Source of the DNA: Fen-549 sp964636655
GTDB lineage: Bacteria; Actinomycetota; Thermoleophilia; Gaiellales; Gaiellaceae
Length of the DNA: 64,000 nucleotides
NCBI GenBank assembly: GCA_964636655.1
Contig: CAZWTK010000005.1
Location: 1 to 64,000 of the forward strand
Direction of reading: 5' to 3'
Within the stretch, counting starts at the first letter, position 1, and each line of letters starts with the position of its first letter. The position numbers and the translations under genes are program-made. Below are positions 1 to 8,556 of the stretch, in pieces. The notes beneath the pieces are model-generated. The model did not search any database and had not been told where the DNA came from. It worked only from the letters and a program-made list of their open reading frames with translations.

Positions 1-2303
1 CCGAGGAAGCCGGTCGTGATCTCCTCCATTCCGATCGTCTCGGTGCGTTCCTCGCCGAGCGCCACCACGACCTGCCGGTCGGGTACCGAGCGGTACCCGC
101 GCATCACGAACGAGAAGCTGTAGGTGCGGGCCGAGATGTCCCAGGAGAGCTCGCCGCTCGAGGGCGTGCGCTCGTGCTCGCCGTAGTCGCGCAGGTAGAC
201 GTCGACGCCACCTAGCGGCTCGCCCGTCTGGTCGACCACTCGCAGCGTGACGACGCCGTGATCGTCCATCTCGGCCGAGACGAAGGCGAGCGGCTTGGTG
301 CGCGAGACCGAGACCTGGGTCTCGAGCCGGTTGAAGCCCTCCTTTTCGACCTCAACCGAGTAGCTGCCGAAGGGAAGATCGTCGATCGTGAAGGTGCCGG
401 CGACATCGGTCAGCACGGTCCGTCCGCCGATCGTGACGGTCGCGTTCTCGAGCCCCGGATACCAGCTCGTCTGGTGCTTGACGTCGGAGGAGGCATTGAC
501 GACACGGCCCATGACGAGGCCCTTCTGGCGAACTACGACGGTCGAGCTCGCGGCGTCGTTTCCGGTCGTGTACTGGTCGCTCGTCGTCGCGAGCGCAAAC
601 GAGACCTCTACCTGCTCTGCTGTGAGATCGGCCGGTACCAGCCAGGGAATCGAGAACTCCGTGCTCGAGGCGGCTTTGATCGTTCCGAGCGCGGCGGAGC
701 CGACCTGCTGTCCGTTCACGCTCGCGCTCACCGTGACCGCCCGGGCCACACGCGAGCCGCGGTTGACGACCGTACCCCTGAGCGCGACCGGCGCGCCGCA
801 GATCGCCTTTTGCGGCACCTGTGAGAAGGCGTTCAGGTCGAACATCGGGTCGGCGTAAAGCGGCTTACCGCCCTCGAGGACGGTCGGCGTGGCGGCCCAG
901 GCGCTCCCCTGCCAGGGCCAGAGCACGAAGCGGCCGCGGTCGGGTGAGCCGCTCGAAGCTTCGGGCTTGGCCTGCGTGTCGAAGTAGGCGAAGGCAAGCG
1001 AGGAGCCGCTCCTCACGAGCTCGCACGGGTAGTTCTCGGCGGCGCGCGGCGAGGCATTCGCGGTGTGACCGTCCCAGACGCGGGCGACCGTGCCGCTGGC
1101 CATGTCGGCACCCGCCACGTGCAGCTGTTGGCCGCCGTCTGTGGGGCCGTCGTGGCGCCAGACGACGGTCGCCTCCCCGCCCGACGCCGCCACACACACG
1201 CCGGTTCTGTTACCACGCCCGGCGCCGGGCACCACGACGGAAGTCCAGGCCGCTGTAAGCGTCTCGGGATCCACGGCCGAGAGCCTGATCTCGAACTTGT
1301 TGTTGGGCAGGCGATGCTTGTAGGCGACTACGATCCGCCCGCTGGAGGAGTCGAAGGCCGCGTCGGAGGCGATGTCGAGCTCTCGGCCCTGCGGATTCGT
1401 CAGCGCCTGCTGGTGCACGATGCTCGGCCCGTCGAGATCGGCCTCGGTCACGATCAGGCGCGCCGGCCCGCTTTCGGCCTGGGGCGGATCGAACTTCCCC
1501 GAGGCGACAACGAAGGTACGTTCCCCGGCCGAAACGACGATCGGATTCGCCAGTTGCTTCCCGACCTGCAGCGGCTGCCCCGCGCCGACGAGGTCTTCGT
1601 CGTAGTGACGGAGCGAGACGCCCGTGCCGGTCGCCGCCGCGACGGCGAGCCCAGCGCCGGTCATGGCACCGTCGACCGAGCTGACCCTGGGACTGCCGGC
1701 GCCGGGATCGATCGTGCCGAGCGCGAGCTCCGGTGCGGTCACGAGCGCGCCCGCGGCGTCGTAGCGCTCCCAGTTGAGCTTGTGGTCGGCAGAGACGTAG
1801 AGCAGTAGATAGGAGCCGTCCTGGGATACGACCGAGAAGTCTTCGACCGCTGCGTTGTTCCAGTGGTTGTAGGGGCGAAAGCCGCCGCTCGTCTCGAAGG
1901 CGCTCTCGTCCCAGGCGCGCCGGATGAGCGGCGCTATCTCGAGCTGCGCCGAGTCCTGCGAGACCGCGGTCAGGGTTACGCCGACGTCGGCGATCGCGTC
2001 GGAGTCCAGGTCGACCTCTAGCGGGAGCCCGCGCGTCAGCGTGACCTCGTTCGGGCTCTCAGAGCTGAAGACGATCCGCGCCGAGGAGCCGGTCGCCTCG
2101 ATCAGCTTCGCCTCGTGCCTCTCGCCGCCGAGCTCGAAACCCGTCGCAGATTCTTTTCCGGCCTGGACGACTATCGCCTCGACCCCGGCGGAGTCGTTCC
2201 CGGTGCCGCCTTCGGATCCGGAGTGGAGGACGAGAAAAGCGCCGACCGCCAGGGCAGCGACGAGCAGCGCCAGCCCCCCAACCAGCAGTCGTGACCTCGT
2301 CAC
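1..2303 (-). CDS. Large secreted or membrane-anchored protein with carboxypeptidase-regulatory-like domains (3' end outside window)
   Basis: The frame is open from a GTG at 2303 to the left edge, so at least 767 residues are visible and the C-terminus is missing. An N-terminal basic TRSR is followed by a hydrophobic segment (about residues 5-26), then a Gly/Ser/Asp-rich linker, so the protein is exported and either cleaved or anchored. The long middle part is beta-rich and has no motif I recognise. Around residues 490-570 there is a CARDB-like Ig fold (motif VVNRGSRVARAVTV). Around 590-665 and again from about 680 there are carboxypeptidase-regulatory-like folds (motifs GTFTIDDLPFGSYSVEV and LRVVDQTGEPLGGVDVYL). 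Such domains mediate adhesion or display rather than catalysis. No substrate can be named. The real start could lie slightly further in. Confidence 0.75.
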   Translation of the reverse strand, partial: MTRSRLLVGGLALLVAALAVGAFLVLHSGSEGGTGNDSAGVEAIVVQAGKESATGFELGGERHEAKLIEATGSSARIVFSSESPNEVTLTRGLPLEVDLDSDAIADVGVTLTAVSQDSAQLEIAPLIRRAWDESAFETSGGFRPYNHWNNAAVEDFSVVSQDGSYLLLYVSADHKLNWERYDAAGALVTAPELALGTIDPGAGSPRVSSVDGAMTGAGLAVAAATGTGVSLRHYDEDLVGAGQPLQVGKQLANPIVVSAGERTFVVASGKFDPPQAESGPARLIVTEADLDGPSIVHQQALTNPQGRELDIASDAAFDSSSGRIVVAYKHRLPNNKFEIRLSAVDPETLTAAWTSVVVPGAGRGNRTGVCVAASGGEATVVWRHDGPTDGGQQLHVAGADMASGTVARVWDGHTANASPRAAENYPCELVRSGSSLAFAYFDTQAKPEASSGSPDRGRFVLWPWQGSAWAATPTVLEGGKPLYADPMFDLNAFSQVPQKAICGAPVALRGTVVNRGSRVARAVTVSASVNGQQVGSAALGTIKAASSTEFSIPWLVPADLTAEQVEVSFALATTSDQYTTGNDAASSTVVVRQKGLVMGRVVNASSDVKHQTSWYPGLENATVTIGGRTVLTDVAGTFTIDDLPFGSYSVEVEKEGFNRLETQVSVSRTKPLAFVSAEMDDHGVVTLRVVDQTGEPLGGVDVYLRDYGEHERTPSSGELSWDISARTYSFSFVMRGYRSVPDRQVVVALGEERTETIGMEEITTGFL

Positions 2304-2420
2304 ACCCGCGCCCTCACGTCGGAGAAAACGTATCGCACCCCGGTGAACGTACAAAGCCCTTTCTCATCGAGGTGAGGTCTGAGAGCCTCGGCGGTATCGA
2401 GTCCTGCGCCCGAGCCCGCG

Positions 2421-2843
2421 TCAACGCCAGGCTCCGTCCCATTCGAAGAGCGGAGCGGTGGTCGCGTACTCACGGATGTAGGAGAGCCGGCCCCCTTTGA
2501 AGCGGACGGCCGAGGCGCCCTCGAAGTCGTATCCCTCCCCAAGCCACCTGCAGGCGAACGACCATTCGAAGAAGCCGGCATCGCCGGCGACCTCGAGCGA
2601 GCGGATCTCCCAGAGCAAGACCTCTCCCCCGGCGCCGAACCAGGTCTCGACCCACTGCGCGATTCGATCCCTGCCCCGATAGGTCGGCCCGTGCGACTCG
2701 ATCACGACGCAGTCGGGTGCCACGGTGCCGAGGATCTTGTCGGCGTCGCCCTCGCACCAGCCGGCGACGTACAGGCGAATGAGGTTCTCGGCGGCTTCAG
2801 AGTTCACAAGGGGAAGATATCGAGCCGTCGCTGCTGCGATCAT
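2421..2843 (-). CDS. SnoaL/NTF2-like domain protein
   Basis: This 140-residue protein has the SnoaL/NTF2-like pattern: an N-terminal helix pair (ENLIRLYVAGWCEGDADKIL), a strand with PDCVVIESHG, the TYRGRDRIAQWVETWF helix and alternating C-terminal strands (EVLLWEIRSLEV, FFEWSFACRW). Members are small cone-shaped folds that act as polyketide cyclases, isomerases or ligand binders, and sequence alone does not say which. It is divergent from the phosphotransferase at 2852, with only about 9 nt between the ATG at 2843 and that gene. A GTG at 2807 is an alternative start that would begin right at the conserved first helix. Confidence 0.75.
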   Translation of the reverse strand: MIAAATARYLPLVNSEAAENLIRLYVAGWCEGDADKILGTVAPDCVVIESHGPTYRGRDRIAQWVETWFGAGGEVLLWEIRSLEVAGDAGFFEWSFACRWLGEGYDFEGASAVRFKGGRLSYIREYATTAPLFEWDGAWR

Positions 2844-2851
2844 TCGATCTT

Positions 2852-3595
2852 GTGGACGAACAGATCCTCCACGGAGGGATAAACGAGGTCGTTCGCCGCG
2901 GCGACCGCCTGTATCGGCCTGAGCGGCCCTGGTCGCAGTCGGTGATGCGATTACTCGAGCACGTTCGTCAGGCGGGATTCACAGGCGCGCCGGAGCCGTT
3001 AGGGCTCGAGGCGGGCTGTGAGATGCTGGGTTGGGTCGAAGGGGACGTCGAAGACCTGAACGGGCTGGATCTCGAGCCGGGCTCGGTGCGAGCGGTAGCG
3101 CGCTTGCTACGCGGCTACCACGACGCCACGGTTGGGTTCAATCCGGCCGGCCTCGTCTGGCAGTTCCCCGCCGAGCAGCCGGCCGAGGTCGTGTTGCATG
3201 GAGACGCGGCACCCTACAACTGCGTCTTGCGAAACGGCGTACCGGTGGCCTGGATCGACTTCGACACCGCACACCCAGGTCCGCGCCTGCACGACGTGGC
3301 CTACTCTGCCTACCGCTTCTGCCTCATCCGCGAGCCGTTTGGCTCGCTGACCGCGCAGGACGCCGAGCGCGTGCTCGAGTTCGCCGACGAATACGGGCTG
3401 GGCGGCGAGGAGAAGGGGCGCCTACCCGAGACGATGGTCGAACGCCTGCGCTGGCTGGCCGCACTGATCAGAGAGCGAGCGGCGGCGGGCGAAGCGGCGT
3501 TTTCCGCCCATCTCGCCGACGGGCACGTCGAGTTGTATGCCGCGCACGCCGACATGATCGAGCAGTCGACGGAGCTGAAGGAAGCTCTCGCCTAG
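2852..3595 (+). CDS. Aminoglycoside phosphotransferase (APH/choline kinase-like) family protein
   Basis: This 247-residue protein starts with GTG. It shows the APH-family catalytic loop HGDAAPYNCVL (consensus HGDxxxxN, about residues 113-123) and the metal-binding IDFDTAHPGPRLHDVAY segment (about residues 131-147). The N-lobe is short: only a small GAPEPLGLE/GWVEGD region precedes the catalytic loop, and no clear ATP-binding lysine motif is visible. Family members phosphorylate small hydroxylated metabolites or antibiotics, and the substrate here is unknown. It stands alone, followed by an oppositely oriented acetyltransferase. Confidence 0.85.
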   Translation: MDEQILHGGINEVVRRGDRLYRPERPWSQSVMRLLEHVRQAGFTGAPEPLGLEAGCEMLGWVEGDVEDLNGLDLEPGSVRAVARLLRGYHDATVGFNPAGLVWQFPAEQPAEVVLHGDAAPYNCVLRNGVPVAWIDFDTAHPGPRLHDVAYSAYRFCLIREPFGSLTAQDAERVLEFADEYGLGGEEKGRLPETMVERLRWLAALIRERAAAGEAAFSAHLADGHVELYAAHADMIEQSTELKEALA

Positions 3596-3636
3596 CGAGC
3601 AACCCTTCAAGGCGCGCGGAACTCGAGACAGTCGCG

Positions 3637-4155
3637 TCAGCTGTCGCCGGATTCCAGGCTGAGCTGCATCAGAACCGTGTCGATCCACTGGCCGTGCTTG
3701 AAGCCGACCTTGCTCAGACGGCCCACCTCGACGAAGCCTGCGCGTTCGTGCAGCGCCTCGGAAGCGGGGTCGCCGGTGTCGGCGATCACGGCGATCACGT
3801 GCTCCACCCCGGCCTTGCGGCAGCCCTCGATGACGCCCTCCAGCAGCATCCCGCCCAGGCCTTCACGCAGTCTATCCGGCGCTACATAAACCGTGTCTTC
3901 GACGGTGTGACGGTAGGCCGGTCTCGGTCGCCAGGCGGTGGCGTAGGCGAAGCCGGCGACCTTGCCGCCGAGCTCGACGACGAGGAAGGGAAGCCCACGC
4001 GCCACGATGGTCCCGGCCTTCCCCGACCAGGCTCCCTCATCGGGCGCGATCTCGTCGAAGGTGGCGACGCCGCTGGCGACGTAGTGAGCGTAGATCGCGG
4101 CGACCTGCTCGACGTCCTCGAGCTCGAGCGGGCGCAGGCGAGGCTTGCGTGACAC
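3637..4155 (-). CDS. GNAT N-acetyltransferase, phosphinothricin acetyltransferase-like
   Basis: This 172-residue protein matches the PAT/MnaT branch of GNAT enzymes: LRPLELEDVEQVAAIYAHYV at the N-terminus, TFDE before strand 2, GFAYATAWRPRPAYRHTVEDTVYV in the core, the acetyl-CoA loop RLREGLGGMLL, and a C-terminal ALHERAGFVEVGRL. It should acetylate an amine such as methionine sulfone or phosphinothricin-type compounds, but the substrate is inference. I chose the GTG at 4155 because AAGGAGGA lies at ideal spacing upstream. The frame stays open to 4251, but that extra segment is Arg-rich and not family-like. Confidence 0.88.
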   Translation of the reverse strand: MSRKPRLRPLELEDVEQVAAIYAHYVASGVATFDEIAPDEGAWSGKAGTIVARGLPFLVVELGGKVAGFAYATAWRPRPAYRHTVEDTVYVAPDRLREGLGGMLLEGVIEGCRKAGVEHVIAVIADTGDPASEALHERAGFVEVGRLSKVGFKHGQWIDTVLMQLSLESGDS

Positions 4156-4259
4156 CGTCTTCCTCCTTCGCTTGCGTCGTAGCGTACTGCGTTGGCTAGC
4201 GCGTCGAGCCGGAACGGCGAGTCGGGGTGCAACTCGAAGCGAAACCGGCACACCCTCGA

Positions 4260-4334
4260 GCGCTTTGCCTCGATACCGTTTCCCGCCCCGTGGGTGGGTG
4301 GGGGGTGGTGGGTGGGCAAAGGGGCGTCCGAACC
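4260..4334 (-). repeat. Dispersed intergenic repeat, copy 1
   Basis: On the minus strand this 75-nt stretch reads GGTTCGG, then CTTTGCCCACCCACC, a C-rich run, CACGGGGCGGG, AACGGTATCGAG and AAAGCGC. The same order appears on the plus strand at 19611-19683 with only scattered substitutions and two indels. Weaker similarity continues about 30 nt further upstream in both copies (GCGC...CGC.AG.TC). The rest of the gap 4156-4430 between the acetyltransferase and the MMPL gene shows nothing else. Confidence 0.75.
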
Positions 4335-4430
4335 GCGAGCTGGCGCTCGGCAGCGCGATGCGTCATCCTCGATCGCTCGGGCGAACTGCCTTTCGCTACC
4401 ACATCCGCCTTGCGCCGACCGCGGCGCGGC

Positions 4431-6602
4431 CTATGGAGCTGCCGGTTCGTCCTCGAGCCGGGGAGGATGAAGCGTCTCGTCGACAAGCTGCTTCGCCTTC
4501 TCGCGCAGGTGGCGCACCGGCTGGTGACCGGGCCACCAGATGAAACGGCCGAGCAGGGTGGCGACGCTGGGCACGAAGATGCTCGCCATCACGATCGCCA
4601 CCAGCACGATGCCCGAGGCGACGGCGAACCCGATCTCCGAGAGCAGGCTCACGCCGGTCAACATCAGCGAGCCGAAGGTGCCGGCGAGGATGATTCCGGC
4701 CGAGGCGACCGTGGGCCCCCCGTGCTCGACGGCGAGAGCCGCGGCACGACGGGGCGACGCTCCTCCCACGATCTCCTCGCGCAGGCGCGTGGTCAGCAGG
4801 ATGTTGTAGTCGGTCCCCACCGCGACCACGAACAGGTAGACGAGGATCGGCATCATGAAGAGCAGGCCCGAGTGCCCCTGCAAGCCCTGGAAGACGTGCA
4901 CCGAGGCGCCGAGCGTCGCCGTATAGCCGAGTCCGACTCCGACCAAGAGATAGAGCGGGGCGATCACGCTGCGCAGCAGAACGGCGAGGATCATCAGGAT
5001 CAGAGCGGCAGCGAACGGATAGACGATCGTGTAGTCGCGGTTTGTCGCATGGCTGACATCGGCCAGGGACATCGATTCGCCCCCGATCAAGACCGACTGG
5101 CCGGTGCCGGCCGTGGTCTGCGCGGCCGCTCTGATCGGCCCCGCGACGAGAGACATCGCCGCCCGCGAGCTTGGATTGACCAGCAGGCTCACGTCGAGCT
5201 CGGCCGTGCGCCCGTCGGGGCTGAAGCCCGCCGTGACGACCGAGGCCACACCGTCCACGCGCCTGACCCGTGCCTTTATCGGCGCCAGGTCGTCCTTTCC
5301 GAGCCGGCTCGTACCCGTGACCAGGATCTGGGTCGGGTTGAGCGAGCCGGGTGGGAATGCCTTGTCGAGCGACGTTATCGCCTGCGCCGACTCGGTGTTC
5401 GACGGCAGGCTACTGGTGACGTCGTAGCTCGACTTGAAGTAGATGACACCCGAAGCGAGCCCCACGAGGAGAGCTCCCGAGACGAGCGCGGTCGCAGCCG
5501 GCCGGCGAGAGATCAGACGCCCGAGCGCCGGATAGACACGTCCGTGCCGCTCACGTCGCCAGCGCTTCGAAGGCCAGAAGACGCGCGGTCCGAGCAGCTT
5601 CATCACGGCCGGAACCAGCGTCAGCGAAGCCACGAGCATGGTGCCGACGCTGAGCAAGAAGCCCGGCGCCATGTTGCGGAAGGAGCCGAGGTCGGAGAGG
5701 ACGAGCGCAAGCATCGCGGCCATGACCACCAGGCCGGAAGAGGCGATGGCCGTTCCGACCTTGTGCACCGAGTAGGTGATCGCGGCCGGCGAGTCGTCGC
5801 CCTTGCCCAGGCGCTCGCGGTAGCGGAAGAGCAGGAAGAGGATGTAGTCGGTCCCGATGCCGAACAGCACGACGACCAAGAGCGAGGAGGTCGAGTCGTC
5901 GAGGCGGAAGCCGATCGCCTCGGCCAGCGCGGCAAGCGCCTTGGTCGTCAGCAGGTAGACGAGCCCGATCGAAGCGAGCGGGAAGACGGCGGCAATGGGA
6001 CTGCGGAAGACGGCCAGCAGCATCACCAGGATGAGCACGATCGTGGCCATGAAGACGACCTTCTGGGCCGAGCCGAACGAACCGCTCGCATCCACCTGGA
6101 TGGCCGCGTCGCCGGTGAGCCCGGCGCGCAAAGAGCCGGCTCTGAGAATCGAATCGGCTCTCTGGCGCAGCGTGCCCACCGCCTGCTGAACGGATGGATC
6201 CTGAGAGGAGCCTCTGAAGGCGACATCGACCAGCTGAGCCTTGCCGTTCGGCGAGGAGAGGCGCAGGCCGGTGGTGACGCGAGCGACGCTTTCAATCTTC
6301 GACGCCTGGAGGCGGGCCGCGAGCGTCCCGATCTCGCGCCGGTCGTTCGGTGTCAGGCGATGCTCGTCGTTGCGCTCGACGATGAATATTGCCGAGGCTC
6401 CGCTTGCGCCCGGAAAGGCCTTCTCGACGAGTCTTTCGGCCCTTACCGACTCATATGAGCTGGGCAGGAAGCTGGCCTGGTCGGAGCTCGAGACGCTGCT
6501 CAAGGAAGGCGCGAACGGGACGATGATCGCCGTCGCGATCACCCAGGCAGCGATGATCCGCCAGGGATGGGCGACGACGTAGCGCCCGAGACGCTGGAAC
6601 AA
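4431..6602 (-). CDS. MMPL family RND-type transporter
   Basis: This 723-residue protein has the two-fold RND/MmpL layout. TM1 (HPWRIIAAWVIATAIIVPF, residues 12-30) is followed by an extracytoplasmic loop, five TMs around residues 180-335, TM7 near 375, a second loop and a final five-TM block near 525-690. The GTDYILFLLFRYRE and GTDYNILLTTRLREE segments (TM4/TM10) are the hallmark of MMPL/SecD-like proteins and carry the proton-relay Asp. Actinobacterial members export lipids, siderophores or other hydrophobic compounds. The start is a TTG at 6602 with a strong AGAGGAGGGGG ribosome-binding site 6 nt upstream. There is no linked regulator, so the substrate is unknown. The 3' side carries a dispersed repeat. 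Confidence 0.92.
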   Translation of the reverse strand: MFQRLGRYVVAHPWRIIAAWVIATAIIVPFAPSLSSVSSSDQASFLPSSYESVRAERLVEKAFPGASGASAIFIVERNDEHRLTPNDRREIGTLAARLQASKIESVARVTTGLRLSSPNGKAQLVDVAFRGSSQDPSVQQAVGTLRQRADSILRAGSLRAGLTGDAAIQVDASGSFGSAQKVVFMATIVLILVMLLAVFRSPIAAVFPLASIGLVYLLTTKALAALAEAIGFRLDDSTSSLLVVVLFGIGTDYILFLLFRYRERLGKGDDSPAAITYSVHKVGTAIASSGLVVMAAMLALVLSDLGSFRNMAPGFLLSVGTMLVASLTLVPAVMKLLGPRVFWPSKRWRRERHGRVYPALGRLISRRPAATALVSGALLVGLASGVIYFKSSYDVTSSLPSNTESAQAITSLDKAFPPGSLNPTQILVTGTSRLGKDDLAPIKARVRRVDGVASVVTAGFSPDGRTAELDVSLLVNPSSRAAMSLVAGPIRAAAQTTAGTGQSVLIGGESMSLADVSHATNRDYTIVYPFAAALILMILAVLLRSVIAPLYLLVGVGLGYTATLGASVHVFQGLQGHSGLLFMMPILVYLFVVAVGTDYNILLTTRLREEIVGGASPRRAAALAVEHGGPTVASAGIILAGTFGSLMLTGVSLLSEIGFAVASGIVLVAIVMASIFVPSVATLLGRFIWWPGHQPVRHLREKAKQLVDETLHPPRLEDEPAAP

Positions 6603-6806
6603 AAAAGACCCCCTCCTCTAAGTACCGAAAAAGACGCGAGACAGAACCGTCTAGAAAGATCGGCAGGAGAGAGAGAAAACTTACCTCGACCGCTCGTCCT
6701 CACTACCGCCGCGTTGGGCTTATCGACAGACCGCTAGACGTCGAGTACAGCCGGAGCCGTGCGCGCCGAGTCAAGCCGGTGCGACGGCCTCGCTTTCCGA
6801 AACACC

Positions 6807-8456
6807 TTACGAGCAACCGCTCTGCTCGGAGCCCGCGAGCACTTCGAGCGCCCGGCCCGGATCGAAATCGAAGACAAGCGTGGTCACAGCCCTGTGGCGA
6901 GTCACTATCTCCGTCATGCCATCCGCTCGCTTGCGCACGCAGGCTCCGGCAGCCTGCAAGTACGGCGAGAAGCGCACCGCGAGCCGGTAGCGGCCGGGCT
7001 CGGGAAGCTCGAGCCGAATCCGGGCCGCGTCGAGTGCCACCACCTGCGGGCTCCCCGGGCCGGTGATCATCGAGTGAGGACGGGGAACCTCGTAGATCGT
7101 CAGATCGGACGAGTGGAAGACCTCCTTCAGTCCGGAGTGCCCGCTGCGGATCAGCGCCCCCTCGTCGCGCGAGCTGTAGTCGCTCGGCGCGCCGGTCAGG
7201 ATCACGAAGCGCGCGCCCAGGCCGCGCAGCCAGCGAAGGTAGGAGCGCGCGGAGAAGTCTTTGTAGAGGATCTCGTTTTGCGGGTAGTCGTCCTGCCGAA
7301 ACCAACCGCGCACGATCGGGATGCCGGCCTGCGGTAGGTAGAAAGCCGCCCAGTGGTTGACGGTATCGACCGACTCGACACGGTAGGAAGGCGTCAGTTT
7401 CCCATGCAGGAAGTCGATCGCCGGCGTCCAGTACTGCCGCGCGTCTCCGTGGTCGCTGCGCCCCTTGTCGAAACCGCTCACGATCGGGCCGAGGTTCCAG
7501 AGAAGGGCGAGGGCGAGCACCGGCGCGACGAGCAGGCGCGGGCGATAGCCCCGGAGCGAGAAGACAAGGAGCGTAATCGGAAAAGCGAAAAGCCGCAGGC
7601 GACCGATGTTCGAGCCCAGCTCCGACGGTAGAGCAAAGGCCGCCAGGCCGGCGGCGAGGTAGAGCGGGAAGATCCAGCGCAGTAAATGCGCTTCCTCGGT
7701 GCGCCAAGTGAGTGCGGCGCCGACCGCGCAGAAGGCCACGATCTCGAGCAGAATCGTCAGCTGGAACGGATAGTAGCCGGAGCTCGGGAACATGCGCCAG
7801 GCAAGCAGCCCGAGCACGAAACAAGCCCCGAGCACGAGCGCCGGCTGACGAAGCCGCGTCAGCCCATTCCTCGCCCCGGCCAGACCGAACGCGGCGACGA
7901 CCAGCGTCAGCAACGCAAACGCGAGCGGGCTGGCGAGCAGAGTCAGGAGGGAAAGGACTGCGAAGCGCCAGCGACCACCGGCCTGAAGCGCCCAGACGGC
8001 GAAGAGCGCCAGCATTGCCCCGAGCTCGAAGGGAAAGGCGGCCGAGAAGACGATCCCCGCCCAGAGCACGGCGAAGCTGCGACTCGACCAGCGAGCTCGC
8101 CGGCCCCATTGCCGTCCCGTGAGCATCGAAAAGGCAAGGGCCGAGGCCGCGATCGTGACGGTGGCCAGCAAGCGGATTCCGATCAGCCCGGCGAGTGGGT
8201 AGTAGAGCGGGCTGTAGGTGATGTAGCTGTAGCGGCCCGAGTACCAGTAGTTGTTCCAGAGGACGAGCCCGTGCTGGAGAAACTCCCAACGCAGGTACGC
8301 GTGAGCGGCGAGATCGTTCCCCGGCGGGCCGAGCCAGGCAAACAGCGCCGCAAGAGAACCAGCGAGCAAGGCCGCGAGCAGAGCTTCTCGAATGAGCACA
8401 TCTGCCAGCGACTCGCGCAGATGCCCGGCACGGCTGCTGACGGTGGCGCGAATCAC
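6807..8456 (-). CDS. Multi-pass membrane protein, glycosyltransferase-like (PTPS-related/GT-C-like)
   Basis: This 549-residue protein has about 9-11 membrane segments between residues 25 and 335, then a soluble C-terminal domain. The first loop after TM1 contains GPPGNDLAAHAYLRWEF and the motif NNYWYSGRYSYITYSPLYYP, which resembles bacterial integral membrane proteins annotated 6-pyruvoyl-tetrahydropterin-synthase-related, thought to be GT-C-type transferases. The C-terminal part (ARFVILTGAPSDYSSRDEGAL and later strands) looks like the soluble domain of such enzymes. The GTG at 8456 lies 9 nt after a TAGGTT -10-like hexamer, so the mRNA may be leaderless. Function is inferred only from topology. 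Confidence 0.75.
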   Translation of the reverse strand: MIRATVSSRAGHLRESLADVLIREALLAALLAGSLAALFAWLGPPGNDLAAHAYLRWEFLQHGLVLWNNYWYSGRYSYITYSPLYYPLAGLIGIRLLATVTIAASALAFSMLTGRQWGRRARWSSRSFAVLWAGIVFSAAFPFELGAMLALFAVWALQAGGRWRFAVLSLLTLLASPLAFALLTLVVAAFGLAGARNGLTRLRQPALVLGACFVLGLLAWRMFPSSGYYPFQLTILLEIVAFCAVGAALTWRTEEAHLLRWIFPLYLAAGLAAFALPSELGSNIGRLRLFAFPITLLVFSLRGYRPRLLVAPVLALALLWNLGPIVSGFDKGRSDHGDARQYWTPAIDFLHGKLTPSYRVESVDTVNHWAAFYLPQAGIPIVRGWFRQDDYPQNEILYKDFSARSYLRWLRGLGARFVILTGAPSDYSSRDEGALIRSGHSGLKEVFHSSDLTIYEVPRPHSMITGPGSPQVVALDAARIRLELPEPGRYRLAVRFSPYLQAAGACVRKRADGMTEIVTRHRAVTTLVFDFDPGRALEVLAGSEQSGCS

Positions 8457-8556
8457 GGCGAGCGAAACCTACTCGCTCGGAGGAGGCTCGGCAATCTCTC
8501 GACGATCGCCGCCGCCCGCGCCGGGGACGTCGCCGGTCGGGAAACGAGACGAATCG

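Noticed and set aside
4227..6458. A 743-codon open frame on the plus strand opposite the MMPL gene
   Set aside because: The minus-strand MMPL protein has clear TM helices and GTDY motifs. The plus-strand product is low-complexity Arg/Glu/Asp-rich, as expected for an antisense frame in high-GC DNA.
6703..8289. A 528-codon minus-strand frame overlapping the membrane protein at 6807-8456
   Set aside because: Same strand but a different frame. Its product is Arg/Pro/Ala-rich with no domain, while the overlapping frame has a regular TM pattern.
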